Positions 1 through 10,044 of a DNA stretch of 64,000 bases are shown piece after piece. Origin of the DNA: Hyaloperonospora brassicae (Eukaryota > Oomycota > Peronosporomycetes > Peronosporales > Peronosporaceae); NCBI GenBank assembly GCA_947650285.1, contig CANTFL010000090.1, positions 124,001 through 188,000 on the forward strand. The letters are read 5' to 3'. Under the pieces are notes generated by a model. It made no database searches, was not told the origin of the DNA, and saw only the letters and a list, made by a program, of their open reading frames with translations. The stretch's first letter is position 1. Each line of letters opens with the position of its first letter. Both the position numbers and the translations under genes were made by a program.

Positions 1-1256
1 TACATTTGTAGGTAGGTTTTAGCATTGAGTAGAACTTGTTCTCCGACCTCATAACGTTTAATACAACCTCTGCCTTTAGCATCAGCTTGTTTCTTCTGCT
101 TGTCTTGGCTATCAGCCAGTGCGTCACGCACATGTCGTAAGACATTCAATCGCGTTGCGAGAAACTCGCTTACCTGTTTTTGAACAGTAGCAGGGCTGAT
201 ATCAGCAAGCCGATCGGCAACTCCTCCCCCACCAAGCCCTGAACCACGCAGTGGTAGCGTTAACGGAACGCGAGGGTGTGTGAGACCATTCACATAGAAC
301 GGTGTGTAGCCAGTGGAGGCATGCGCGGCGTTATTCAACGAAAACTCAACGAAAGGGAGAATCGAACTCCAACGCTTAGGCGTTTCAGTGCAAACACTGC
401 GCAAGATGTCACTGATGATGCGATTCACTCGCTCGGTTTGACCATCAGTCTGCGGATGATCCGCTGTGGACATGTCCAAACGTGTGCCGAGCACCTTGAA
501 GATGGACTTCCAAAACTTCCCAGTGAATCGAGGATCTCTATCAGAGACAATTGCCAACGGCAAACCGTGTTGTCGAAACACTCGATCGATAAACAGCGTA
601 GCTGTACCTTCACCATCAATGGTATCTGGCACCGCTGCTAAATGGGCCATCTTGCTCAAACGGTCAACAAAGACCACAATACCCGTATTTCCATACGAAT
701 TCTTCGGTAATCCGAACAGGAAGTCCATACTGGTGGACTCCCAACACCCTTTGGGTATAGGCAAACTAGCCAGCGGCGCGGCCGCGTGAGGTGATGATTT
801 TACCCGTTGACACGTTTCACACGTACGCACATATGTGCTCACCCATTTGTATAGTTTGGGCCACCAATAGCATTGACTAACTGAGCCATAGGTCTCCTCA
901 CAATCGAGACGACCACTCAACGCATAATCATGCGCCTTATAGAGGATCCGATACTTCGAATCCTCATCATGAGGGACGACGATGCGAGGAATATCCTCCA
1001 CATCCGTGCTATAGCACAACAGGCCCTGATCGATAGAATATAGATGTAACCTCGCACTTAACCGTGCCGAAAATTCTATGTCCGAGTCCTTAAACTCCTC
1101 TCTCCCTAGATCACGTAGCAGAGCTACACAGTGTTCATCCTTGGCATATGCCGTACGGATTAGTTCAGTGACCGATGATGACAGAGTCGTAGCATGAACA
1201 AGCTCATAGTAAGGCCTGCGTGACAATGCATCAGCCAAAGCATTCTGCTTGCCCGG
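1..1256 (-). pseudogene. Pol: integrase segment of element 1 (runs off window)
   Basis: I read this frame codon by codon on the minus strand and found no stop from 1256 to the window edge. It begins directly after a TAG with the connection motif PGKQNALADALSRRP that normally follows RNase H. It then holds an integrase zinc-binding region (a CETCQRVK motif is visible) and the catalytic core: MDF for the first Asp, VSDRDPRFTGKFW for the second Asp, and TDGQTERVNRI for the Glu. The C-terminal part continues to the edge. The integrase itself is therefore intact, but it is cut off from upstream pol by one stop codon. The role is insertion of element cDNA into the genome. Confidence 0.9.
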
Positions 1257-2470
1257 CTAATACCTCACCTCGAAGTTGTATTCGGCAAAGAAGGAAAGCC
1301 AACGAGCCATTCTCTGAGAGAGGTGAGGCGACTGGGTCGCAGTGCGTAGTGACGCATGATCTGTATAGATCACAAACGGCTTAGAGCCAAGAAGATGAAC
1401 TCTGAATTTGACGAGAGCATACTTCATTGCAAGTAGCTCTTTGTCATGAACAGGATGGTTCTTTTCTGCAGCCTTCAGCTGCCGAGACTCAAACGCAATT
1501 ACGCGTTCCCGTTCATCAGAATCTTTCTGTAACAGAGCGCTGCCTATGGCGAAGTCAGATGCGTCAAAGACGACACTGAAAGATCGATCAGGATCAGGCA
1601 AAGCCAAGATTGGCGCATGAAGGAGACTTTCCTTTACTGCTTGAAAAGCATCATGCTCGGTGCTAGTCCAGTACCATTCCACATCCTTTTTAAGGAGATT
1701 GGATAAAGGCCGAGCCATATCTGCGTAATTCGCACTGTACTTGTGCAAGTGATTGGCAAGGCCAAGCCACTTACGTAAGTTCTTTTGGTTCTTTGGGACC
1801 GGCCAATCAACTATGGCTTTTACCTTAGCGGGATCCGCTCTAAGGCCTCTCTTACCAATAAAGCACCCTAAAAAGGGAATTTGTTCTGCACCAAAGATGC
1901 ACTTAGACGCGTTGGCGTACAACTTATTCGTGCGCATGCACTCGAGCACCGCTCGTAAATGGTCAATGTGATTGTCCACATCTGACCGACCGTTCATAGC
2001 ACGACTATGGACAAAGATGTCATCAAAGTATGTCTGTGCATAACCTCTGTGAGGTCTGAACAATTGTGTCACAAGACGGTTGAATGTAGCTGGGTCATTT
2101 GATAACCCTTTCGGCATAACAAGCCTTTCCCAGAGCATACCGCTTGGAGTGCTGACCGCTGTCTGCGGAATATCGCTTTCTTGCATGAGAAGTTGGTAAT
2201 AACCATCGACTAAGTCGAGTGCACTGTACATTGTACATCCCGCCATATTGTTCTGAAGAACATCCTTCCTCGGAATTGGTGTCTGAGCCGGGATGGTGGC
2301 TGCATTAAGCTTATTATAAGCATGAACAATGCGTCACTTCCCATTGGGCTTTTTGACCCAGAAGGTCGGTGTAGAATGGGGAAATTTGCTCTCACGAACC
2401 ATTCCTGCCGCGTGCTTTGCACGAAAGAAGTCGTCAATGACGTCACACTGTTCCTTCGGTAAGTCCACTG
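1257..2470 (-). pseudogene. Pol: reverse transcriptase palm/thumb and RNase H of element 1
   Basis: An open segment at 2246-1257 carries the reverse transcriptase palm with YFDDIFVHSRA, the YxDD-type catalytic box, then the thumb (FLGCFIGKRG). RNase H follows, with VVFDASDFAIGSALLQ, KELLAMKYALVKFR and YTDHASLR. Upstream, in the same frame, the fingers include the stretch [15 protein letters not shown], followed by a TGA where the family has tryptophan (about 2336). The segment ends at a TAG (1257-1259). The frame also differs from the linker region upstream, so there is a frameshift near 2470. The product would copy element RNA into DNA and degrade the RNA template. Confidence 0.92.
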
Positions 2471-3445
2471 CCGTGTTACGCAGTATTTAGTTCCAGGAAC
2501 CAAGTCAATTTCATGACGTACACCTCTATCGGGAGGCAAAACGGACGGTGGGTTGTGACACACCACGTCCTGAAATTCCTTTACCAAAGGATAGAAAGGA
2601 TCAAGAGGATCCTTAAGGATCGAGGATCCACTACGGGCATCCAATGCCGCCTTTGTGTCCTCAAGGACAGACTCGTCCAATAACGGGGATGAGTTCAACT
2701 CAATATCCGGTCGAATGACCACTAGCTCGAATAATTCTCCTGCCTGTAAGGCTTGGCTAAATTCGCCATCAGACATTTCGTCTAGTTCAAAGAGAGTATC
2801 CAAAGATGGAAGAGCCTCAAGACTAATGTTGCCATCAACATGGCCAGTCAACCCATTGACAAGTGTATATAGTGTATTATTACTATTATCACTTCGTGAA
2901 TTCTTAGACGTGGGGCGCTTAACAGTTGCCACCCTACGCTGAGATTGTTTCCTCAAAGAAACCGTACGCCTAGTAGAGGCCGGGACAGTAGGGTTCCCGT
3001 GGTTGCTATTCATCTTAGCACGCTCTATACGAGAGCTCATGTCTTGAACAACATCTGGTGAAGTGTTAAGTAACTCGAACACTTCAACCAGTGGGTTTAC
3101 ACGTGACACTTCACGTACAGCATTCGGGACTAGCCCTGAACACTCTGGCTTCTCGCCAACAATGTCATTACCGACATTCAGTGAGGTGCCATCTCGGCCG
3201 CCCTCACTCGGTGGGATTTCACGTGCCACTTCACTTACATCAGAGGAATTACAATCTTGATGTCTCGGCCCTAGGCCAACCATGCCTGAAGCATGCAGTG
3301 ACTCAGTATCACAACGAGCATCACTCAACGGAGTATAACTCCCCTCACATACGGTGAAAGATCTCCGCTCAATATTAATTTCATTGACATTGGAGTTAAT
3401 TAACTCTGACATAAAAATGTCCAGCACATTGACATCTTCCGTCAA
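2470..3445 (-). pseudogene. Pol: linker between protease and reverse transcriptase, element 1
   Basis: This open stretch is rich in Ser, Asp, Glu and Asn. It ends with the N-terminal edge of reverse transcriptase: [19 protein letters not shown] followed by KYCVTRQW. In related oomycete elements a long, poorly conserved acidic linker lies at this place. The reading frame then shifts and the fingers continue in another frame. There is no catalytic motif in the linker itself. A plus-strand open stretch opposite (2655-2942) is a shadow. Confidence 0.75.
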
Positions 3446-3463
3446 TGGCTCGCGCCAATAGCG

Positions 3464-3835
3464 CTATTGAAGCCTATCAAAGGTGGATTCATGACTCTCC
3501 AAAGCTTCGCTAGGAACATTGCGCGTTGCGCCTAAGGTCTTCGACCTCCAATCAATCCATGGCTCATGGCGTTCAATCCAAGCCATACACAGGATGAGAT
3601 CGTATCTCGAATCCAAATCGAGGACAAGACAGCGTTCAATGCTGTCAAAATTCAAAAATTTCACACCTACGTTCTACGGAACTTTAGGCACCGTGTCGCG
3701 ACTACCAGTCGCTAAACGAACGGTGATTAAATCACACTTTTGCACTTTGAGCGCTTCAGCGTATCGCTGACTTCCCTCAAGATAACGACGTCGAGCATAA
3801 TTGCATGATGCTCCGGAGTCGATTAGGATCTACCA
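3464..3835 (-). pseudogene. Aspartic protease remnant of element 1
   Basis: On the minus strand near 3803-3832 the retroviral-type aspartic protease box reads LIDSGASCNYARR. A TAG lies just before it and another TAG about 50 codons after it. Downstream the segment at 3664-3464 has VLDLDSRYDLILCMAWIERH, matching the usual D-x-x-YD-(V/I)-ILG-x-x-W(L/I) region of oomycete gypsy proteases, with Cys where Gly is expected. The catalytic Asp-Ser-Gly is present, but the frame is broken, so no working protease is predicted. Confidence 0.82.
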
Positions 3836-3944
3836 ATGCTTCTCAAAGCCTTTAATCTTCGCCTCGGCGACTAACAAGCCAGGCTTGTATCCACGCTCTG
3901 TGCTGACGGGCACATAGCTCGGTGGGGCTAAGCCCTGTTTTACT

Positions 3945-5034
3945 CTACCTCGTAGAGAAGCAACAGAACTCAGTTCTACCCCAGTAGGGCGCCCCGCGCC
4001 TACTGGGTGTCGACGTTTCCCCGTGCCATACCAGGTTTCTGGTTGTGGCTGGGGTTTCGACCCATAGGAGTCGGTTGTTGCTTGCGCAAAGGACAAGTGG
4101 GACGCAAGTGTTTAGTGCTTCCGCACATATAACAGCGATTGACTTACTATCGTTGCTCTGCAACATGAAGCTCCGCTTCACCTTCATCTTCAGCATGGCT
4201 AATATCCATCTGTTCTGGATTACAGTAGACCGAGGTGCTCGCAGATGTCGCCCTCGCAAAGCTTGGGTTGTACCCATTCCAACCAAGTCTGGCTGACTTG
4301 AAGTTGAGCTCAGCATTTTGAGCGATGCTAACAGCCTCCTCAAAAGTAGAGGGATGAACCCGAAACACCTCGGTCCTGGCAACTCAATTACGAAGACCTT
4401 CCATGAAGACAGTCACATAGAATGTCTCAGGGAGAGGGTCATACTGCATAGCAGCCATCAGAGTTCTCAACTCCTGGACATAGTCCGTTAGCTCATTCTT
4501 ACCCTGAAGGGTAGACAAGAAGCGTGAGCGCACGCGATAGGCCTGGTTAGGCGGCGAGAAAACTCGCAAAAGGTCTAAGTTGAGCGAATCCCATGTGGGA
4601 AACGCCAAGTCGACCGACGTGCCACACGTCAGAGCCCACTCTCTAGCTCTTCCATCGAGCTTGGAGATGGCCAGCAAGGCCCGCTGATACTCCAGTGAGA
4701 TAAGGCCAGAGCTCATGGCCATCTCACTCCTACGGATCCAGAGGGTCAGTTTTTCCCCCTCCTTCCCGGAGTAATGTTTAACGTCCACCCTAAGAGGACG
4801 AGGCTTAGCCTCTTCAGTTGGAATCGCCACGTAGCGTGTTGGCATAGCCAACGCTACTTGGTTTTGAACATGCCCTAAAAGGGCCGTTTCATACTGCATG
4901 AAGGCCTCGACTCGTGCATTGAGCACATCGGGACCTTGTGCAGCTAGAACCTCCACATACTCAGGGCCCACGGCCGCGGTCAGCTTCTCAAGTGCGACCT
5001 TTAGAGCCTCATTCAGGGGTGTGGATTTCTCCAT
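3945..5034 (-). pseudogene. Gag of element 1 with CCHC zinc knuckle
   Basis: The likely start is the ATG at 5034-5032; a GTG two codons earlier is also in frame. The first about 216 codons form a Retrotrans_gag-type domain: an RVDVKHYSG lead-in, LTLWIRRSE, and a C-terminal part with NELTDYVQELRTLMAAMQYDP. A TGA (4384-4386) interrupts the frame, which then continues to adjacent TAG and TAA stops at 4149-4144. A CX2CX4HX4C knuckle (CYMCGSTKHLRPTC, about 4093-4134) follows in the same frame. Gag would form the virus-like particle and bind element RNA. At least three nonsense changes make it dead as read. Confidence 0.88.
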
Positions 5035-5082
5035 CCTCACAGAGGATCAGTCGTTACCGACTCAGGTGTAGATTGACTACGA

Positions 5083-5091
5083 GTGCTACCA
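5083..5091 (-). other. Primer binding site of element 1
   Basis: The minus strand reads TGGTAGCACTCGTAGTC about 50 nt before the gag ATG. The nested element has TGGTAGCACTTTGTAGTC at the equivalent place directly after its 5' LTR. A start of TGGTAGC resembles primer sites that use the 3' end of an initiator-type methionine tRNA; that tRNA assignment is inferred. Confidence 0.6.
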
Positions 5092-6099
5092 AGTATAGCA
5101 GAGCTACACAGATCCTTAAGTCAGAGGAAGACTTAACGCTCTTACGAGCAACTTTGGTTCTACGAACCCGACTCAAAGAGTCAACAGGCTCAAGGAGCTT
5201 ACGGTCCCTGTTCCAGGGGGACCAAACGATTCAAAGAATCAATCGCACTAAGTGCACAAGGAGTAGCTGCCTTAGCAAGGCGTTGCTACTTCCTTACGAT
5301 CACAAGACGCCTCAGAGAGGCACGTGTCTTTTGTTGATCAAAATGGGAACTGAATTTTATTTCTTCTTTTAACCTAAAAGAACACCGTAGAACAAAGTAA
5401 ATAACCTACTCACTTATGTCCTAAATAAATCGATTGAAAGATCTCGTAATCAACTGTTGACAGACATCAGTCTTCAACAATTGATACTTGTGTTCTAATA
5501 CTACTTTAAAGGGGATCCCATCCCTTGGGTGTACCACATCTATTATCGACTACCAGTTGACGTGTAACCCCATTACATATGACGCGTTGGCATCGAAACA
5601 GCGATCCTTGTAGAACGTATGTAGGTCTCGAAACAGTATCAGGTAGGGCCTAATATATCGTCCATAGTTAAAACAACAAATAACTACAGAACGGTCCCTA
5701 TTTGATGTGCGAGGACCTTAGGTTGGTCTTGAGATTGTGTTGGAGTCGCGCAAGTGAAAGTTGGCTAGTGTGACATACAATCGCCATTATCGAAACCCGA
5801 AATTGTATTAGCCCGCCGCTGTTCATGGGTCTTATAAGCGGATAAGTGTTCTGGAAATCCTCACAGAGGTAAGATCATGCCTGACGTCGAGCCTCGATAG
5901 GCTTAACTCACGAAGGTTCGATCAGTAGCGCCACGAGGTTGAGTCGTAGACAGTGAACATACTCGCTCCCACAGACATAAGTAGTCTCGCCGAGTACGAT
6001 CTGATTACTAAGTAAGCGGTATCGTCCGGGTCTCGCCGCGCTACGAGTTAGGATACACATAGAAGGTACAGGTCATGTCTTTTTTTAGTTATAAGCAGT
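5092..6099 (-). other. Probable 5' LTR region of element 1, outer edge unresolved
   Basis: By position this stretch, outside the primer binding site, should hold the 5' LTR. The second LTR lies outside the window, so the edges cannot be fixed by comparison. No coding segment is supported here. An edge near 6050-6060 is possible but unproven. Confidence 0.4.
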
Positions 6100-6879
6100 C
6101 TAATTCAATATACGATAGGCATTTACCACTCTAGTGACGCGCCCGTGGGCCTCAAACGAGGACATCGTTTTTCTTCTAGTCGGCATGTACTTCGTCGGCG
6201 AATTGCAAATCAAGTACACATTTGGATTCCACCATTGATTTGAAGTCATGGGAGTGTGAATGATAAAAGCCGCCGAGCTCAAAAACGCTTCGTGGTACGT
6301 GGGCACGGATAAGAGCCAGGCAAAAGCCGCGACTAAAATAGAACGGGAAAACCGAGGAGCACATATTTTTTGTTGACGTGACATTCGATTTTTCCGTCTT
6401 GAATTGTCAAATATGATGTGTGCGACGATTGCATATGTAGGAATGTAACTCCTACACGAAAGCTAGTGCCAGGAAAAGGGTGTCAAACGGCGTGCGATGA
6501 TTAATTTGTGACCAAGCAAAACAAATGCGTGATGAAAAATCGATCAATAAAGAAAAATGCGAGAACAAGCGGTCGGTAGAAAGTTACTGAGCGTAAAGTT
6601 AAATTCGACGGGGGTAATGAAGCAGAACCTAAAAGACGGTGATTTCGACAGCGATGGACACGAAAGTGACGAGGAAAAATGTGGGAAAGATAAGTACGTC
6701 GGTGCGTTTCTAGACGAAGGAAATCAGATGAATGTGTTGCACATTTGTCAAAAAGCATACTAGCTTGGAAATTGTTGCATAAAATCGATGATGCAAATGA
6801 GAGAGAGGATCAGACTGTCTATTGGGTCGTTATGACTACGCTAAGATGTCTGTATGGAACTCTCCCTAATCTTCTACCA
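6100..6879. other. No recognisable gene
   Basis: Only short open stretches occur. A 68-codon plus-strand one at 6557-6763 is Asp/Glu/Lys-rich in the middle and matches nothing I know. I see no promoter, intron or domain signature. Confidence 0.4.
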
Positions 6880-7465
6880 TAATCTGTCGTTCTTCTTCTA
6901 GCTTTCTCATTCTGATTGCTCGAGACGTCGGGCTTTACGGGGGGCACTCTGCAAAAGGCACGTGGAAACGGGTAACCAGTCGTGGGGGCAGACAGGGCGC
7001 GAGAATCGTAGAAAACGCCGGGTACCAAAACGATCACCCCCGATAGGCCGCTGGTGCACCTAGACGGTTCCGGTCAAGATCACGATCTAGGCAAGTTCTC
7101 TTCGTGGGACCGGGATTTGCGCTAGGCGAACGGGTCGGCGACTGAAGAAGGCAGACGGAGTACAGCAAAAACTCGCTTGCGCTTTGGGTGCAGGGGTTCG
7201 ACACTCCGTCGATGTGCCCCAAACACGCGGGATACCGGGGGATTGCTTCCCTCTCGGGTCGCACGCTGCGGTGCCTCCCGTAGCACGCGCAGCGGAGAAA
7301 AGCCCCCCTTTTAACCTTGGCCCCACTAAGGGGGACTTCCCATCCAAGGTAAGAGGGCCAGATGACTGGCTCTTAGGAGGTCTTCGTCTCGGTCCGTTGT
7401 TGCTCAAAGAGCCCAAATTGGGAAGTCCGATGATGGAAATGATGAAAATAAGGATAAAGTGGTGA
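6880..7465. other. GC-rich island in AT-richer surroundings
   Basis: Base composition rises visibly here against both flanks. There are G and C runs and an imperfect foldback around 7307-7353 (CCTTTTAACCTTGG facing CCAAGGTAAGAGG). A 93-codon plus-strand open stretch (7184-7465) and overlapping minus-strand stretches exist, but none has a recognisable domain. It may be a relic of a transposon or an old exon. Confidence 0.35.
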
Positions 7466-9544
7466 CCTCATCATTTACTACATCCGATGATAGACTTGGA
7501 GAGTAAGAAGCTGCTCACTTCATACGCGTGCCGAGTTATTCTACCGCTCTATGATTATCAAAGACGATCAAATTGGCCACGTACTCAACACTGACCGATA
7601 ACCACAAGATTGATTGCCGTTCCAAGCAACACGTTGGACTATGACACGCCTGTCATGACGGCATGGTAATTTGACCGCTAGGATACCCACATTATATCAC
7701 TTCTTTGGTCGACATGACACAAGTAAGACATTAGCACACTAATACGTTATTGTAAGTGACTTCCGACCTCAAACGATATGCAAAGTAGAAAAAGTAGAAG
7801 GTTTAAGCGCAAAAATGCATTCGTAATCGTGCGCTAGGTTGCCTGAAATCCTGCATTATAGAGATCTACACAAAGAACTACATGCGTTATCAAAGAAGAC
7901 AATTGTTTAACAGATTTCTTGTACACCAGTACACGATCAAAAAATCGCAGCAAATTTATATTACTTAGCTGTCATTCAGATGCGAAGATACTCGAATCCT
8001 ATCGGGGTGCATTCCCGTGAGGTGATATAGAACCGTTCTTTGAAGATCCACACATATTGACGCCGAAGAAAGTACCACAACACGTGATTACAAAGATCGA
8101 CAACGAACCCGATTTAGTCATAGAGCGAAGCGATATGCGTTGTTGACGATGGAGCCAGCACTTTTTCAGAATGAATAGGGCTTAGCAGGTCATCGATGGT
8201 CAAAGGTAGTCGAGATAGCTTCGACAAAGGCGGAATCAAGCGAGGATGGTGCTGGAAATTTGTATTAAATCAAGCGAGGAACGTGCTGATGATTCGAAAA
8301 AGTTATTTTCTCGAGAAGATGGCTCAGATGAACGGTAAAAGATATAATTGCAACGACAAAGGTCAATGGATGTAACGATATATCGACAAAATGATTGGTA
8401 CGTGTTAGCCTTGGTCCGGCGGCACACACTTTTTTCGCTGAATATGATACATGCTGCAGAAATACGACATGAACAATGTGGGAGAAACCCCATGTTGTAT
8501 AGAGCCTATTGAGATAGACGTATCTGGATCATTAATACTCCCATTTTGGAATTGGCGCGTTCAAGGTACGACTCGACGAAATGTAAAGACAAGTCAAGAC
8601 AGGAACATGTGCGCGCATTTATGCTCCCACCAAATAATTACGTTCGTATGGCAAATACTTTGTTTCGAGGAAGGTGATAATGACGCAAAGTACCACGTTG
8701 AGCACATTTGTTATAATTGTGGTGAAGATGGGATGACAGAAATACTTTTTTTGCCGACGACGATTTCATTGGGTCGAGAAACGTGTCATCCATCTAGTAA
8801 TAGGTCAAAAGCGCAAAAAGCAGTTGAAGCGGATAACGATCCAACAATATCAAGTCAATTAATGTATTTGTAGTCGAGAGGCGCTCCAAACGTACAGCAG
8901 AAATGATAGCAACCGAAGAATGGAAGTGAAATGGAAAACCTGAGGTGGCCACTATCGCTTTAATCATCATGAATTCGATGGCAATACGACTGCCAGCATA
9001 TTGAAGTAGACGGATGGACATATTAAGATAGTAGAAGACGCATTAACCATCACTTTAAGGTGTCTAACAATGGCTCGTTACAGCTATCACCAACGATTCG
9101 TTGAAGCACTCGACGTGCGTCGATGAAAGAGGCAGTATAACTATGTACGACTTGTCCACATAAATATATAATAGATACGAAAGCTTACTTTGTTTCAAGT
9201 CTGACTCACATTCAATCAAAACTGATACCAGCGCTGATCGATCACAAGCTATTCGCGAGCGACAAACGTGATCATCTATTCCTACATTTACCGAGCAATT
9301 CGGATCATGCAAACGACTGGAATTAACAGAGAGGCTGAAGAGAGCATATATTCATCTATATTGGGCCGTCGGGTATTCGAAGCTTGCAGTGCACGTGGTT
9401 CATTTTACACTAAGTCCTATATTATGCAGACGCTGATGTGATTCTTTCGTAAAAATAAGTGAAGGAAGTGGATCTACAGGAACTATCGACGCTGTTCAAT
9501 AGTGTCACCAACCTCGAAAAGTTGCCGAAGGAAATCCGGATGTA
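7466..9544. other. No recognisable gene
   Basis: Composition is AT-rich. The longest open stretch is 140 codons (plus, 8451-8873); it has a short CxxC pair (CYNC) but no domain I recognise. I regard it as chance. Confidence 0.4.
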
Positions 9545-9581
9545 CCCGACGTGTAGATATCCAACATATCTACACGTCGGG
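9545..9581. repeat. Perfect short hairpin, 16-bp stem
   Basis: The left arm CCCGACGTGTAGATAT (9545-9560) is exactly complementary to 9566-9581, with the 5-nt loop CCAAC. It lies in non-coding DNA about 390 bp left of the larger perfect palindrome. Confidence 0.85.
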
Positions 9582-9971
9582 CTATTCTAAGTATCAATCT
9601 GCTGGTTGTGACTGGGTTGGTGTCAATGATAGGACACAGTTAATTCAACCATCGGTAAGTCTAAGCTTCGTGTTTGGTTTAGATGATTGCGAAATATGTT
9701 TGATAAGTCTGACTCATATGAGGAAGCGTTTCGTACAAACATCGCGAAACAGTATATATAAGCACACGATGAGTGGTACGATGTATCCGTCACCGGTATG
9801 GACACATCTCTTTACATACCAGAGTCGACTAATCCGATCGAATAACTACTAATACTAACCGTTCAACAACTGCGTTAGTGAACATCGATGACGACCTTTC
9901 GACGATTAGATGTGGGTCTTTATAAAATGTAAACAGTGAATTATACGTGATAAAACATTGCAGTATTTTTT
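9582..9971. other. No recognisable gene
   Basis: Non-coding, AT-rich spacer between two foldback sequences. Open stretches here are short and overlap on both strands without a domain. Confidence 0.4.
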
Positions 9972-10044
9972 AATGGAATGTGTGTCGGAAGTAAACTAGT
10001 TGTTTTGACAAAACAACTAGTTTACTTCCGACACACATTCCATT
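9972..10044. repeat. Perfect 73-nt palindrome, 35-bp arms and 3-nt loop
   Basis: The left arm, 9972-10006, begins AATGGAATGTGTGTCGG. It is exactly complementary to the right arm 10010-10044, with the loop GAC. The match ends abruptly on both sides. No open reading frame or known element end coincides with it. A transcript would fold into one perfect stem. It could also come from a template-switch event or a miniature foldback element. Confidence 0.95.

Larger units (their letters stand above)
1..5093 (-). mobile_element. Ty3/gypsy LTR retrotransposon, partial, decayed (element 1)
   Basis: Read on the minus strand, the order is primer binding site, gag, protease, reverse transcriptase, RNase H and integrase, which is the Ty3/gypsy order. 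The element runs off the left edge, so the end of integrase and the 3' LTR are not seen. It is non-functional as read: gag has several in-frame stops, protease is bracketed by stops, reverse transcriptase has a frameshift and a TGG-to-TGA type stop, and RNase H is separated from integrase by a TAG. Its pol resembles that of the nested element at 49.9-57.9 kb, but the two are clearly different copies or subfamilies. Confidence 0.93.

Noticed and set aside
7180..7215. tRNA T-arm-like GGGGTTCGACACTCC
   Set aside because: No matching acceptor, D or anticodon arms at proper distances.
8451..8873. 140-codon ORF with a CYNC pair
   Set aside because: No second ligand pair, no domain, no promoter; likely chance in the desert.
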